A stretch of 64,000 nt of DNA, from NCBI GenBank assembly GCA_048772705.1, contig JBLWGC010000047.1, positions 124,001-188,000 on the forward strand. The letters run 5' to 3'. Positions 1 to 10,545 of the stretch are shown piece after piece. Made by a program: the position numbers and the translations under genes. The notes below the pieces were generated by a model, which had not been told where the DNA came from, did not search any database, and saw only the letters and a list, made by a program, of their open reading frames with translations. Source of the DNA: Leidyana gryllorum EB-2025a. Taxonomy: Eukaryota; Apicomplexa. The first letter of the stretch is position 1; each line of letters begins with the position of its first letter.

Positions 1-2
1 AG

Positions 3-1104
3 ACCACTGCGGAGAAAAGCAAAGCAGCCACAGAGACGAGTACTGAAAAGCCAAAGGAAGCGTCAGAGACGAGTACTGAGAAGCCCAGTAGAACCAGCTG
101 GGCCGCAGGAATCACCTGGGGGGCCGCCAAGCCCACAACAGCCGCCGGGGGAACTGAGAAGCCTACAGGAGCCGGCTGGGGAGTCACGGTACCCGGCTGG
201 GGAACCGCAAAGCCCACAGAAGCCGCTGGGGACACCTCGAAACCCACGGGTACCAGCTGGGCCGCCGGAGTCACCTGGGGGGCCCCGAAGCCCACGGGGG
301 CCACCGAGGGAACCGAGAAACCCAAAGAAGCCACCGGAGAACAGGGAGCCGCAGAAGACGGGGCTGGGGCCTCATCGTCGTCTTCAAGTGCCCAGAAGGC
401 ACCCGAGCCAAAGAAGAGCGCCTTCTCTGAGTTACCGTTGAATTTCGGCAGTGGTGCCAGTAAGGGTTGGGGCACCCCATCGAATGCTGGGAAGGAGGGG
501 GAAACTCCGAATCACAAGGAGAATCAACGACCTTTCGGAGGCAGTCTGAGTCGTCTGGCCCCTGGAGGTGAGTGTTTGTTTATGCGTTTGGCGAATTATA
601 ATGGTGTGTTCCGGCGCAGACCCATTGGTGTTGGATGAGTCACAGATTGGAATGGGTGGAGGAGGTGACCGGCCAACGTCAAGTCGTCCCGAGAAGTTCC
701 TGGGTGAGGAGAATGAGGAGTTATTGGGAGTCGACTGGAACGCTGCTCTGATGAAATGTGTCAACACTGCCCCGCCAGACGCTACAAAGCCCGTATATAG
801 GTATAGGCCGCAAGGGCATGGCTGCTTCCGGGTGCTGAAGAGCACAAGAGGAGATGGGGGGACTCGTGTGGTGTTTCGGCAAGTGGGAACCTGGAAGGTG
901 TTGCTGAATAGTCCAGCTGAGGTACTGACAGGTTTGACAGCTCAAGATACCGCGGCTCACAATCATCTGCTCAAGTTTGGAGCCCTGGACACGTGTGCGG
1001 AAGGCGCTTCGTCGAGCACAGAACCTGTGTTTGCAATGTTTGCTGTGAGGTTCCCTGAACGAGCGAGTCGTGATGATATGCTGAAAGTGATCCAGAAACC
1101 GTGA
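3..1104 (+). CDS. Ran-binding-domain protein (Nup50/Nup2-like), 5' partial
   Basis: The reading frame is already open at base 3, so the N-terminus lies outside the window. Exon 1 ends at 567, intron 568-619 is 52 nt (GTGAGT..GCAG), and exon 2 runs to the TGA at 1102-1104. Exon 1 encodes a degenerate Lys/Pro/Thr/Trp/Gly-rich repeat (EKPTGAGWGVT, AKPTEAAG, APKPTGATEGTEKP). The last ~110 residues resemble a Ran-binding domain of the RanBP1/Nup50 fold: a G-x-G block (GHGCFRVLKSTRGDGGTRVV), then GTWKVLLN, and a late strand FAMFAVRFPE. Proteins of this class bind RanGTP at or near nuclear pores. Family assignment rests on this C-terminal domain. The repeat region is too diverged to call FG repeats, so a soluble Ran-binding protein is also possible. 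Confidence 0.65.
60..330 (+). repeat. Degenerate in-frame repeat in Ran-binding protein
   Basis: Several imperfect copies of a Gly/Ala/Thr-rich unit carrying an (E/A/S)KP(T/K) core, often followed by a Trp-Gly element, occur within the open frame. Copies keep the frame and vary at many positions, so the repeat appears to be maintained as protein sequence. Confidence 0.6.
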
Positions 1105-1185
1105 CCCCTATTTTCATCATGTATGTGTGGTTGATGTGTAGCAAGATGCATAGTGACAAACGACTGAAACTGTCATTTAGCGCTT

Positions 1186-1506
1186 CTACCGGAGTCTGCG
1201 AGCTTCACGCTCATTCTCGAGAAGGCACAGAATATCGCCTGTGATACACAAAGATGAGATAATACACCCAAAACCTAAACCTCCAATCTTACCAGTCTTC
1301 ACGGGACCCTTGACGTTTCTCAAAAGAGATCTGCGGTCCTCCACACGCAGGAACTCAACACGAACTTGAGTGACATTGCCACGGGATCCAGTCCTGCCAA
1401 TAATCTGAGTAACCTTAGCCAAGGTCACACCCTCGTCAATGACGGGAGCGGCCTCAAAAGCGTCTGCGGCGTTGGTAGTGGCCTTCGCAGTAGTGCCCTT
1501 AGCCAT
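1186..1506 (-). CDS. RPS28: 40S ribosomal protein eS28
   Basis: The product is about 88 residues after removal of a 54-nt intron (1239-1292, GTAAG..CAG), which falls just before the conserved GDIL segment. The core motifs of eS28 are all visible: [37 protein letters not shown] and the C-terminus [12 protein letters not shown]. The start chosen is the ATG at 1506 ([11 protein letters not shown]). The frame stays open upstream to 1599, but that part overlaps the 3' end of the next gene and has no counterpart in eS28. The N-terminal extension of roughly 20 residues before LAKV is longer than in animals and fungi. It is a component of the small ribosomal subunit head near the mRNA exit. Confidence 0.95.
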   Translation of the reverse strand: MAKGTTAKATTNAADAFEAAPVIDEGVTLAKVTQIIGRTGSRGNVTQVRVEFLRVEDRRSLLRNVKGPVKTGKIGGLGFGCIISSLCITGDILCLLENEREARRLR

Positions 1507-1583
1507 CTTGAGTCCGGGGTCAGGAATCAATCGAAAAAATTTGAAAACGACACAAATCTCAGAGCGGACAAAACAATGACCCC

Positions 1584-3605
1584 TTACTTCCGCTTCCACA
1601 CCACGTCTAGGGTCATCTGACCCCTCTCACGGACCTTTTTAGTCTCATTATGCCCCTCATCTCCACTGCTGTCGCTCAGTTCAATAACTGCCCGCTTTCG
1701 GCCCAAATTCTGACTTTCTTCTTTCATTTCAACTTGAGCTCCGAAATGGTCTGGAGAACACTCCATTATCTCAATAGACGACGACGCGGAAGAGCTCTCA
1801 CTCTCCTCTCCTCCATCTGCATTCTTTGGGCTCGTCATCACGTTTTTCGATGACCCCTCATTATCACCCGCTCCGGAGGCTTTCGTGAATAACAAAAGCG
1901 ATCCTCTCTCCAGAAAATGGCTCGCTGTTATCCCCAATCGATTTACCTCGCGCCCTCTCGTCTTCTTCTCCTCCTGCACTGCTCCATCGATTTGTCTTAA
2001 CAGAATTTTCATCGCTTGGGCCATAATCTGTTCCAACGCGGGCTTGAAACTCCCCAGATTCGACCTGCACAACCATTAAAGCTCACTTCCAGGCCGGTTT
2101 CGAACTCACGGAGGAACACTTGGGTCTCTATTTGCTTCATTGACCAACACTCCCAACGCGTGTGGCGCATTGAACACCGTAGATCCTGTCATCAGCATCT
2201 CAGTCCGACGCCATTTTATCGTCAGTTTCGAAGGCCGCCGACCATTGAAACGCCGACTGTCCTCACAAATCCGATGCAAACTATCTATCACCAACGGCTC
2301 CAGCGCTGTGTATATCTCTGTAGTGGCATTGATGGCCGGGAAAGACAGCTCAACCAGTATCGACTTCGGAGCACCCCGATCCACCACTCTGCCCGGATCT
2401 TGTCCTCTCACAATCTGACAGTACCATAAATGCTGGAGGTGATCACTGTAATTACCTTCGCCAACCACACACCCGTCTTCTCTCCCACTAACCCACACAA
2501 CTGCTCCTCAGCAAACACTTGTAGATCAGCCACCATTACATCGTCGATCTCTTTCCTGAGAACCTTCGCAAACTGGGCAGCCAGCAGTTGGCCCATCTGA
2601 CCTCTGGCAACGAAAGCATCGCTTCAAACCACCTTACATTCCCCTCACCTCAGTCCGTGAACTCTGGCAAGAGGCAACTCTTGAAGCACGCGTTCACGAG
2701 CAGCCGCGTCCCCAAGGGCTGTCAGACCTTTGGGTTTTCGCCACCCCACGATCACACTGACCACTCACGTGGATGGAAATGGCATAGCAGAACCTACCGG
2801 GCTAGCATTCCCGATTCTGCCACCCCTACACTGCAACTCAAACCGCGCATCGTCTTCCTAATATGCTCTTGGATGCTGCGAGCCAGATATATTGCGCAGA
2901 TCAGTTGCTAAGAGGTGGTTGTACGTGATTATCACAGCCTTCTGACCCTTCCACATACCCGGGAAAATCTTGAGGCCTCCTGAGGGAAGGCAGCCAGCTC
3001 TAGTTTGCTCGGCATCTCAACATCCTTCAACAACTCTGGACAACCGAGGGGCTGAACGCTACCGATGTGAAAGGGGCCATCCAGCCCCCAATCAATTTGC
3101 CGATCTAACAACCGCCGCTCAACTTCTTCAGTTACATCAATGCAGAAGTCGTCGATACTGTTCCGTTGAATCACGAAGCGCCCGTCGTATGCCCGTAGCT
3201 GCTTTTCAACTCTGTCAGAATCACATCTGGTCAACACCAGCATTACAAACCGAACCTCACTCTTGAGATACAAAACGGTTGTGAGGCATATCAACTGGGA
3301 CTATTACCAAACCCGGGCACCGCTTCAGACATTCGCCAATACTTCGTGGCCCTATTTTCTGTAAGCCGATGATTGTCACCGCGCTCTCTCACCCCTATCC
3401 CATCACCGCGCTTGATCTTCTTGTCACGCGCTTCGTACGATATAGCGATGAAACCCCCATTCTGCACCTGCTGTATTACTACAGGCTTCCCCACGAGTTC
3501 CGGTCGCCGGTATCGTTCAGCTAACAACCAATATCAGGCATTGGCGTCGCTTGTTAGACTACCTTGCACATAAAAGCAGTCCAGGTCCATGTACAGGAAC
3601 GGCAT
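1584..3605 (-). CDS. POLH: DNA polymerase eta (Y-family translesion polymerase)
   Basis: A multi-exon gene with very short introns (3521-3562, 3359-3392, 3227-3260, plus later ones). It starts at the ATG at 3605 with the metal-binding motif MDLDCFYV. The eta-type fingers follow ([28 protein letters not shown]), then [25 protein letters not shown], the helix-hairpin element LPLARVHGL, and a little finger containing [12 protein letters not shown] and [11 protein letters not shown]. The order GG-x-IA-x-SYEAR and the WLAKIVRG..PKSI block fit Pol eta better than kappa or iota. The usual SIDE catalytic motif reads SIDD here. The tail has a SUMO-interaction-like motif ([13 protein letters not shown]) and ends [11 protein letters not shown], a weak PCNA-binding-like sequence. 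No zinc-finger UBZ is visible. The expected role is bypass of UV-type DNA lesions in the nucleus. Confidence 0.88.
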
Positions 3606-3671
3606 TATCCGCGTGTGGTGTTCGATACTCGGAGACACACACTTATCGCGCACTTCAGATTACTTGTCAAG

Positions 3672-4733
3672 ATGCGGCTCACTTCGATATTGCTTTTCAC
3701 CTACATTGCCCAAGTCTTTTGCGCCCCAGAGGATCCTTCTGAAGTACCCGAAATAGCTCAGCGGGAATCCGAAGATGGTGAGGAGGAAAATCAAGAAGGA
3801 GCTCCCCGACCCGAACCCGGCAGTCCGCCGCCTGGCGAAGGTGCCGAATATGATATGACACCGTTCGAAAGCCTTATCAAGCGGTGTGATGGCTGGGAGT
3901 TCCCGGACGAAGCATTCAAAGCTCAGCCGGACAACAAGAAGGTCTACCTCAAGGTTGCCAAAACTGCTGACAGCCCGTTCGCCGAACAGAACTTGACCAA
4001 GTTTGCTAGCGTCTTTGGAATCAGAATTATTGCTGATGAGGACGTTGAGGACAAGAAGGTGGAGCATGTCGCCAATACCTTGGCAAAGGTTATTGACGCT
4101 GACGCTGACGGCAAACCCGACAATGAAAAGCTGAACACCGAGCTTCTGACCTTCCATCCCATCCTTTTTGTCATCTCGGATGGTGAGAAGATCATGTCAT
4201 TGATGAATGCTCAAGAGCCTGAAGAAGGATTCCCCATGGAGCTCAAGTTCTGCCCTTTCGCATTCGATTTTGAAGAAGCCGGCAAGATTGTACCTGGCGG
4301 ACCCCGTGGAGATGCAACTTGCGAGCCCGAAGAAGGCGCCGTGAACACGAATGATCGCACCCTTGCTTTTGTATTGGATCATCTGATGGGTCGCGGATTC
4401 GGGCAAGTCTTATCGGCTGAGCAACAGAAGAAGCTCGATGAAATCTACAAGAGCAGTCTGGACGCCGGTACTTTCGAACCTGAGAATACTGGCTGTCCCC
4501 AGGGTTCGGATGATTGCGGACGAGTTATGCTTGCTAGCTGGGGGCTGAGCACTCTGCTCGGCTTCGACACCTGCTGGTGCGAGAATGCTCATGCCCTCAA
4601 GTTCTGTGATCCCGAGTCATTGAAGAAGGGGGAATCCGACCTGGTGGAGTTGCTCGGCGACCTCTTCCCGGATGCGGCGAAGGCGGACGACAAACCCTAT
4701 TCCCCCAAGGACAAGAGTGTCATAGCGAAGTAA
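3672..4733 (+). CDS. Secreted acidic protein of unknown family
   Basis: A single-exon gene of 353 residues. The ATG at 3672 is chosen because it opens a clear signal peptide (MRLTSILLFTYIAQVFC, cleavage near APED); an in-frame extension upstream would bury it. The mature protein is acidic, with a Pro/Glu-rich N-terminal linker, then a globular region. It has a DADADGKPDNEK stretch resembling a calcium-binding loop but no paired EF-hand. Cysteines are spaced through the C-terminal half (GCPQGSDDCGR, CWCENAHALKFC) and could form disulfides. There is no membrane segment or GPI signal. Start codons of this gene and Pol eta are 66 bp apart, head to head. I do not recognise the family. Confidence 0.8.
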   Translation: MRLTSILLFTYIAQVFCAPEDPSEVPEIAQRESEDGEEENQEGAPRPEPGSPPPGEGAEYDMTPFESLIKRCDGWEFPDEAFKAQPDNKKVYLKVAKTADSPFAEQNLTKFASVFGIRIIADEDVEDKKVEHVANTLAKVIDADADGKPDNEKLNTELLTFHPILFVISDGEKIMSLMNAQEPEEGFPMELKFCPFAFDFEEAGKIVPGGPRGDATCEPEEGAVNTNDRTLAFVLDHLMGRGFGQVLSAEQQKKLDEIYKSSLDAGTFEPENTGCPQGSDDCGRVMLASWGLSTLLGFDTCWCENAHALKFCDPESLKKGESDLVELLGDLFPDAAKADDKPYSPKDKSVIAK

Positions 4734-4881
4734 GGAATTACAGAGCGTCTTTTTGTGACAAGATCGAATGCATTGAATGTATACAACACTAAGAATGTGA
4801 AGTTAATTGTATAAGTATCCGATACGAAGAAAATATTATATGGTTTTGTCGCCAATTGGCATAAACCAAAAATCAGTACGA

Positions 4882-5646
4882 TCAGATGTTCCCAGCAGCA
4901 AGTCCGATGATTGAATTGAGGGGGTTACCCAGGAGGCCTTGGAGGCCAGCGCCCGAGGGCATGACGCCAGCAGCGGCGAGTAGACCATCCTGGGTAGGGT
5001 TGTGTTGATTGACGGCAGTAGCCAATTTGTCGAATGCACCAGCGAAAGCCATTTCTCCAGCACGTACAGCTCCATTGGCGGCACCAGCAGCTTGGGCGGC
5101 GGCTCTTCTGGCTTCTTCGTGGAGGCCACGAGCGGCGTCTAGGCCAGCTCCGAGGGTGTTGGTGCCAAGAGCGACCGAGCTATCAACGAAGCCAGCGGCT
5201 CTGCTAGTGGCTCTATCGAGCACGGAACGGCTGCGTTGGGCGACCCCCTGAGCAATCTGCTCTACCGTATCCAAACTTGAGTCAGCGACATTGCGTGTGC
5301 GGTCGACAAAGTCTCCGACAGATCTTTGAACGTTCTGTGCCCCGCCAACAGCGGCTCCTGCAATGGGTGCAGCTGAGCCTCCCACGAAGTTGCTGAGGAG
5401 GTCTCTTGGCATGCTCAGGATGCCTCCCAAGCCGGAATCCATGAGGCCTTTGGGCAAGAAGCTGCCAATGACATTGGGGGGGGCTTCAGCTGCGAGTTTG
5501 CGAGGAGTAGCCTGTCGGGTCTTGCGGAGGGGGCCGGAGGGGGTGGCGGCCTTTCCCTGCCCAGAGGCTTTGCGTCCGTGGCCCTTGAGGCCAGCTTCAG
5601 CACCAGAAATAAGAGCGACGAAACAGAGGCAAGTGGTGAACTTCAT
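4882..5646 (-). CDS. Secreted Ala-rich helical protein of unknown family
   Basis: 254 residues, single exon, with a signal peptide (MKFTTCLCFVALISGAEA). A basic segment follows (KGHGRKASGQGK, LRKTRQATPRK), then a long region rich in Ala, Gly, Val, Asp and Arg with amphipathic helical periodicity (VGDFVDRTRNVADSS, RGLHEEARRAAAQAAGAANG). The composition recalls apolipoprotein/perilipin-like lipid-surface helices, but that is only a resemblance. It lies tail to tail with the preceding secreted protein, 148 bp between stops. No catalytic motif is visible. Confidence 0.75.
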   Translation of the reverse strand: MKFTTCLCFVALISGAEAGLKGHGRKASGQGKAATPSGPLRKTRQATPRKLAAEAPPNVIGSFLPKGLMDSGLGGILSMPRDLLSNFVGGSAAPIAGAAVGGAQNVQRSVGDFVDRTRNVADSSLDTVEQIAQGVAQRSRSVLDRATSRAAGFVDSSVALGTNTLGAGLDAARGLHEEARRAAAQAAGAANGAVRAGEMAFAGAFDKLATAVNQHNPTQDGLLAAAGVMPSGAGLQGLLGNPLNSIIGLAAGNI

Positions 5647-5765
5647 CGTCAGCTAGGGAACAGTAAAGTGTAATTAGGGGCGAAGGGGAAGTGAGTGTTG
5701 TTTGTCACGACGATATTGAATAAGCAGCGAGGAAAACGTATATATACGATATTGACACACATTGG

Positions 5766-7095
5766 TCAAATTGGGGCAACAGACAGGAGGCAGCCGAGTG
5801 CCCCTAAATAACCATCATGTCTGAGAAAGAGTGCCTCCTGCTTCACTTTGCGACATCTATGATTAGATTTTTGTAACTGGGCGACGAATCGATCAAACTT
5901 GGGTGCCCGGAAGTCTCCGTCTTCGCCCGGATCGACCTCGCTGGAAGACTGAAAGGCTTCGTGAATGTTAGCGTCGTGCCCATACATCGTGTAGAAGACC
6001 ATAGCTTGTGTGATGGTTTGCATAGTAAATGCGTGTCCGTGGATATACTTGCCCCCAAAGATGACCCTGTCAGTCTGATGGACGGCCGAGAGTAGAGAAG
6101 CTAAGTATCCTAGATTATAGGAGACCATTTTGATGGCAGAACGTGCGATATCTTCAGGCTTGGGATTAACAATCGCCTTTTGACGAGTACTCTCGACGTA
6201 TAGTCGACCGAAGCTGCTCCCCAAAGTGTCAGGAGGCAGCTTTCGGCTTCCCGCTGTATCGCCAACGAGATCTGCCACAGTCAAGTCCAGCTTGTCGCTC
6301 CCTGTTGAAAGAAATACTTGTGCACCACCATGGGCTCATAAATTCAACTCACCTTTTTCTGACAAGGACACCACCTCGTCAAAAGATGCAGCGCCGAAGC
6401 ATAATTTGCTCAAGCCCAGAACCGTGCCTCCACCTATACAGGTACCGGATACTCGGGTAAATCTTTGGGGGGCTGTTGCCTGATGGGTTGACGGAGTATG
6501 AAGGTCAGTGTCCCCCATGGTCAGCCTACCTTCAGAATGGAGACACCCGACCCGATATTAACGAGTAAGAAAGGATATACATTCGAGGGCTGGTGGAAAT
6601 CATGTGTGTGTGTGTGTGGGCGGCGGGAAGGCGCGGGAGCGGCCGAAAGTTACTTACCGCAATCGAGCGTTCGCATTTGATCTTGCGGGTTAAATCGTAG
6701 TAGAAAGCTTCGTTTCCGAGACTAAGGACGTATTCCGCGCCACCACATACCGCCGAAAGTTCTTCGACTTTGACTACTTGGCAATCGAGTTTAGTGGTGA
6801 GGTAGTCGAACAATCGGTGAGCACCGCCACCGCTGACTCGGAGTCTACGGGACTCGGGCAGCAGATTGTGATTGAGTATAAACTGAATCAGTCTGTCGGG
6901 GGTCCGGGTGGGGAACCAACGGAATGAAACGTTGTATTTTGTTCCATTATGGGTGAACTTGATTGGAGGACAGTCACAGTTGGTAGAGGTTGGAACCGAG
7001 CTATTAAGACAAGGTTCGACATATGCAACTTTAGCTAAAGTACCACCAATGTCTATACCCACGCGATGTTGAAGCAAGACATCCTCAACACTCAT
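5766..7095 (-). CDS. PANK: Pantothenate kinase, eukaryotic type II
   Basis: This enzyme phosphorylates pantothenate in the first step of coenzyme A synthesis. Exons join through GTAAGT..CAG and GTAGGC..CAG introns. Motifs in order: ATP-binding VGIDIGGTLAKVAYV, substrate region LRVSGGGAHRLFDYL, KVEELSAVCGG (site of the family's catalytic Glu), FLLVNIGSGVSILK, SGTCIGGGTVLGLSKL, SSFGRLY, MVSYNLGYLASL, VIFGGKYIHG, and the C-terminal LRHDGYLGALGCLL. Length (~390 residues) matches the human catalytic domain. The start is the ATG at 7095 just before the ASKHA domain; an in-frame ATG slightly upstream is possible. Its start is only 22 nt from the stop of the gene upstream on the same strand. Confidence 0.9.
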
Positions 7096-7117
7096 TTTCT
7101 CAATTGTATGTAGACTT

Positions 7118-7899
7118 TCAGGCTTCATCATCAGTAGGAATGCGAATTGAATTGATGCCGGTATCGATAGCGCCTGCGAAAGAAGGGATTGTGATAAATT
7201 GTGATCGATTGTACTCACCAACACCGCGCCAAGACGCGCGTTTCTTCTTGGCCTTTTCAGACCGGAAGTCTTTTCCTTTCACTCTTATCATTTCTTCAGC
7301 GGCTTTGGAGGCCCATGTGTCCCCTCCCTTTGCCCAAAAGGAGTTATCCAGTTTACGTTCAGCAGCTTTCTGGCCCCAATAGTCCAAATCTATCCGCTGC
7401 AGGGGGGCCTTGGAGGAGGCATTCTCAGTCTCTGGGGCCTCGGTGGGAGCATCCTTTTCTCTCTTAGCCTCTTTAGAAGCCTTCTTCTCTTCCTTTTTCT
7501 TCTTCTTGGACGCTGCTTTGTCCGTCACCTCGTCGTCCTGAGCGGTTTCTGAGCGTTTGCGTTTACGGTCTTTCTTCTTCTCAGACTTGGCGCTGGAAGA
7601 GTCTGCTGTTGGTTGGGAACTCTTGTTAGTCTCATGGCGACGGACTGCGACGCTGTTAGCGCGCTGTTCCCTCTCCACTTCCACTGCCAACCGCTCAAAC
7701 AGTGGAGTCAGTGATATCGGACATTCTTCTCCGACCTGGAATAAAACAGTTTGGAACGAGCCAACGCCTCGACGACTCAATTTACCTGTGTTTCCTTGTG
7801 CAGGGCCTTCGCCGACTTCTTAAGGCCGTGTTCCCGGAGATATTTGTGCAGAGCCGATGCCACACAGACCGGGATTGGCCCGTCCTGGTGCTTACCCAT
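7118..7899 (-). CDS. Nopp140/SRP40-like nucleolar protein with LisH motif
   Basis: Two exons (7899-7786 and 7735-7118) flank a 50-nt intron. The N-terminus (CVASALHKYLREHGLKKSAK) is a LisH dimerisation motif. The middle is a Lys/Glu-rich low-complexity tract (KKKDRKRKRSE, KKKKKEEKKASKE). The C-terminus, KGKDFRSEKAKKKRASWRG followed by IDTGINSIRI, matches the SRP40/Nopp140 C-terminal domain, whose hallmark is KGKxFRxEKxKKKRGSYRGG..NSIKF. Nopp140 proteins chaperone snoRNPs in the nucleolus and Cajal bodies. The acidic Ser repeats that normally fill the centre are much reduced, giving a short protein of ~243 residues. Start codons of this gene and the divergent PP2C gene are 64 bp apart. Confidence 0.8.
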
Positions 7900-7963
7900 C
7901 GCTTTTTTTTGAACAAGGACTTTGCATGTTGGAGGTTTTTGAGGTGGCGCACAACTGACACCA

Positions 7964-10436
7964 ATGGGAGCCTGCGCAGCGAAGGGAGGTCAAACCCTAA
8001 AAGAATCCACTCGGACCTCTGAAGCGCCGCTCCCTGCCAGTCCGATCACTCAGAGTCCGGGCAAGGGCGATGATTCAGCGTCCACCACTGATGCCATGAA
8101 AAGATCTGTGAGTGGAGAAGTTTGGAACGACGAAGATGCTCCGGTCGAAGCTTCCAAAGAGACTGATCGCCAGTCTTACGGACCGGAAGGCGAGTCGAAG
8201 GTTGCTCAGAAGCGGCGTAGACGCCTTTCTGTATCCACTGTTGAGTCCAAGCCCCCCAAGGCTGCAATGCAATGCGGAGAATTAGGTGGTCCAGCAGTAG
8301 ATGCTCAAGTAAGCCATCCGATCGATCTTACAATCGACCCTCTGATCTGATCCCGGACTCACTCCTCCCTTCCTCCATCCACCTTGCAATCCGCGTCCCA
8401 ACCCTACCGTAATCCTTGTCCTAACGCTACCGTAAACCTTACTCTTTGACTCTAACCCACTTGGGGCACCACATGCACACTAGATATACACACGTGTGTG
8501 TCTCGGTACTACGCTGTTCTGCCAATCGGCCGGTGAACGCCGCCAGTAAGGTGACGGTTGTGGCTGTCGGTTCACCCTGTTTCTTGAATGTCTCAACGTG
8601 TACCTTCCTAACTCCGGCGTGCTCCGCTGTTACTGGTTGCGTACAAACGCCCGCGGTGATCTCTGCTCTCCCGTTGTAGCTGTGTTGCATCTCGCCGTCG
8701 TTGCGAATATGCTGCGCTGGTTATGCTTCATGTCCTCAGGGTCAACAGACGATTAGAACGAAGATTACCAAATTCAATGACCCCGCTCTTGAGTTGGTAG
8801 ACCGGAGCAAAGGAGCAGTTCGCGAGGTTACCTTACGTATGTTAAAGGAGCTCTTCCCTCAGGCTGAACACTACGCCGTATTTGGTAGCCCTTCCTATGA
8901 CATTCAGCGCGGTTTCGATGTAAGTATGCGAGAGAGCACGATGGTGAAGTGCCACTCCTCTCTTAGAATAAGGTAGCGGAGATTGGCGGCGTGATGCCCC
9001 CAGGCAAGACTTTGCGTGACATTGGCGTGGGCTATGCCTGCAAGAAGGGTTTGAAGCCCGAAAGTCCGAACCAGGATGACTTCTTCATTATGAGAGTGGA
9101 TGACTGGGCGATGTACGGCGTTTTTGATGGTCATGGGCCTTGCGGTCATGACGTCTCCGCCTTTGTGCACAAGACTCTCCCATTCCTAATTGTATCTGAC
9201 CCCCTATTCGAAGAAGATCTCCCTGCAACACTACGGAGAGCATTCTGGCGGGTAGGTGACGTCTTGCCCTTCTTGTTCTGCGGCCGACATGGCTTCTTTG
9301 CCTTACACAGGTGCATCACCTCATTGAAGCTGCCGCCGAACAACCCGGAAGCAACTTGGATGTCGCGTTGAGCGGCACTACAGCGACAGTCGTAGTCCAT
9401 CGGGACAATAAGTTATACGTGGCCCATGTTGGCGATTCCCGATCGGTCATTGCCCAGCGGAAAGATGGTGAGTGGCGTGAAAGTGAAGTACGCTTCAGAC
9501 TCTGTCCGTCCCTCAGGCCGGTTCGCGGCAATAAACTTGACAATTGACCACAAGCCTACGAAAACGGAGGAGAAAGCCCGAATAGAGGCTTCAGGGGGAG
9601 AGGTCCGACGCTTGGAGGGCGACATTCCTCATCGTGTTTTCGTCAAGAATCGAATGTATCCAGGTAAGTTGCAATTTCTGGCTTGCAGTTACCGCCCTCG
9701 CAGGATTAGCAATGTCACGCGCAATTGGCGACATCGTTGGCGTGGCTGTGGGCGTTACACCGGATCCCGACATAAAGTGAGTAATCGACTTGATGGGGAA
9801 AAGGGGCGGAAGAAGCGCGGGCGTAACGGTCACAGGCACAGGCAATGTGCGTGCGCCCTGATGACGGGTGGTGCCGGGCGTCAGGTGATAGAAGGCCCGT
9901 TGGATGAGCGCCAAACTCGTCGCACACGTTTGCTGCTTACAGTTGCCCGCACTCTGGGCGACCACATCTGACCCGAATGGCGCTTTGTTTCCAATACTGA
10001 CCGCAGGACCTGGGAGATAACCCCTCAAGACAAGTTTTTCATTATCGCCACAGACGGTGTGTGGGAGTTCATAAGTTCCCAAGAGGCCGTTGAGATAGTG
10101 GGACAGAAGCGCCACCAGCAGGTGAATGAAGGAGCTGGTAAGTAGTAGGTGTGGGGGATGCTAGAAATGGATCGTGTGGCGGCAGAGTTGTTGGCCTATG
10201 AGTCGTGGAGGCGGTGGGTGGAAGAGGAGGAAAACGTTGTGGATGATGTAACATGTATTGTGGTGTGGCTCGATCATCACTCGGGACCTGATACACTGGC
10301 ACCAGCGTCCCCTGTGCCTCGACCTGGCGGGCCCCGTAAGAGCGTCCAAGTGGATAGCCCTGCAGCAGTGAATCCGCGCCAATTGAGGTCGCATAGACGA
10401 GCGAACTCCGTGCAGCACCGTCGACCGAAGGAGTGA
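7964..10436 (+). CDS. PP2C-family (PPM) protein phosphatase, probably N-acylated
   Basis: A metal-dependent Ser/Thr phosphatase. All core motifs are spliced together: SPNQDDFF, YGVFDGHGPCGHDV, LSGTTATVVV, YVAHVGDSRSVIAQ, IDHKP, LAMSRAIGDIVG, FFIIATDGVWEFIS and VVDDVTCIVVWL. The Asp residues that bind the metal pair (in DGHG, DGVW and DDVT) are present, so it should be active. It begins MGACAAKGG, a good N-myristoylation signal with an adjacent Cys for palmitoylation, which would put it on membranes. A basic ~115-residue N-terminal extension precedes an unusually long first intron (8309-8739, 431 nt); the later introns are short. PP2Cs with acylated N-termini are common in alveolates. The precise subfamily is not resolved. 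Confidence 0.88.
8309..8739 (+). other. Long first intron of the PP2C gene
   Basis: A 431-nt GT..AG intron (GTAAGC..CCTCAG) between DAQ and GQQTIR. It is about ten times the usual intron length here. It contains no convincing ORF or RNA gene; a repeated CTAACGCTACCGTAA-like element occurs near 8400-8440. Confidence 0.7.
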
Positions 10437-10545
10437 ACCTTTTCTGTGGCTGTGGGTGTATGTACAGTTGGTCTAGGCCGGCCCAAAAATACGTTGGTGT
10501 GTTCACACACAGCCTCACCGTCCACACCCGCTGCTTTGAGCAACC

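Noticed and set aside
8440-8690. Short frames inside the first PP2C intron
   Set aside because: Splicing across 8309-8739 gives a clean in-frame join, and the frames are short with no conserved features.
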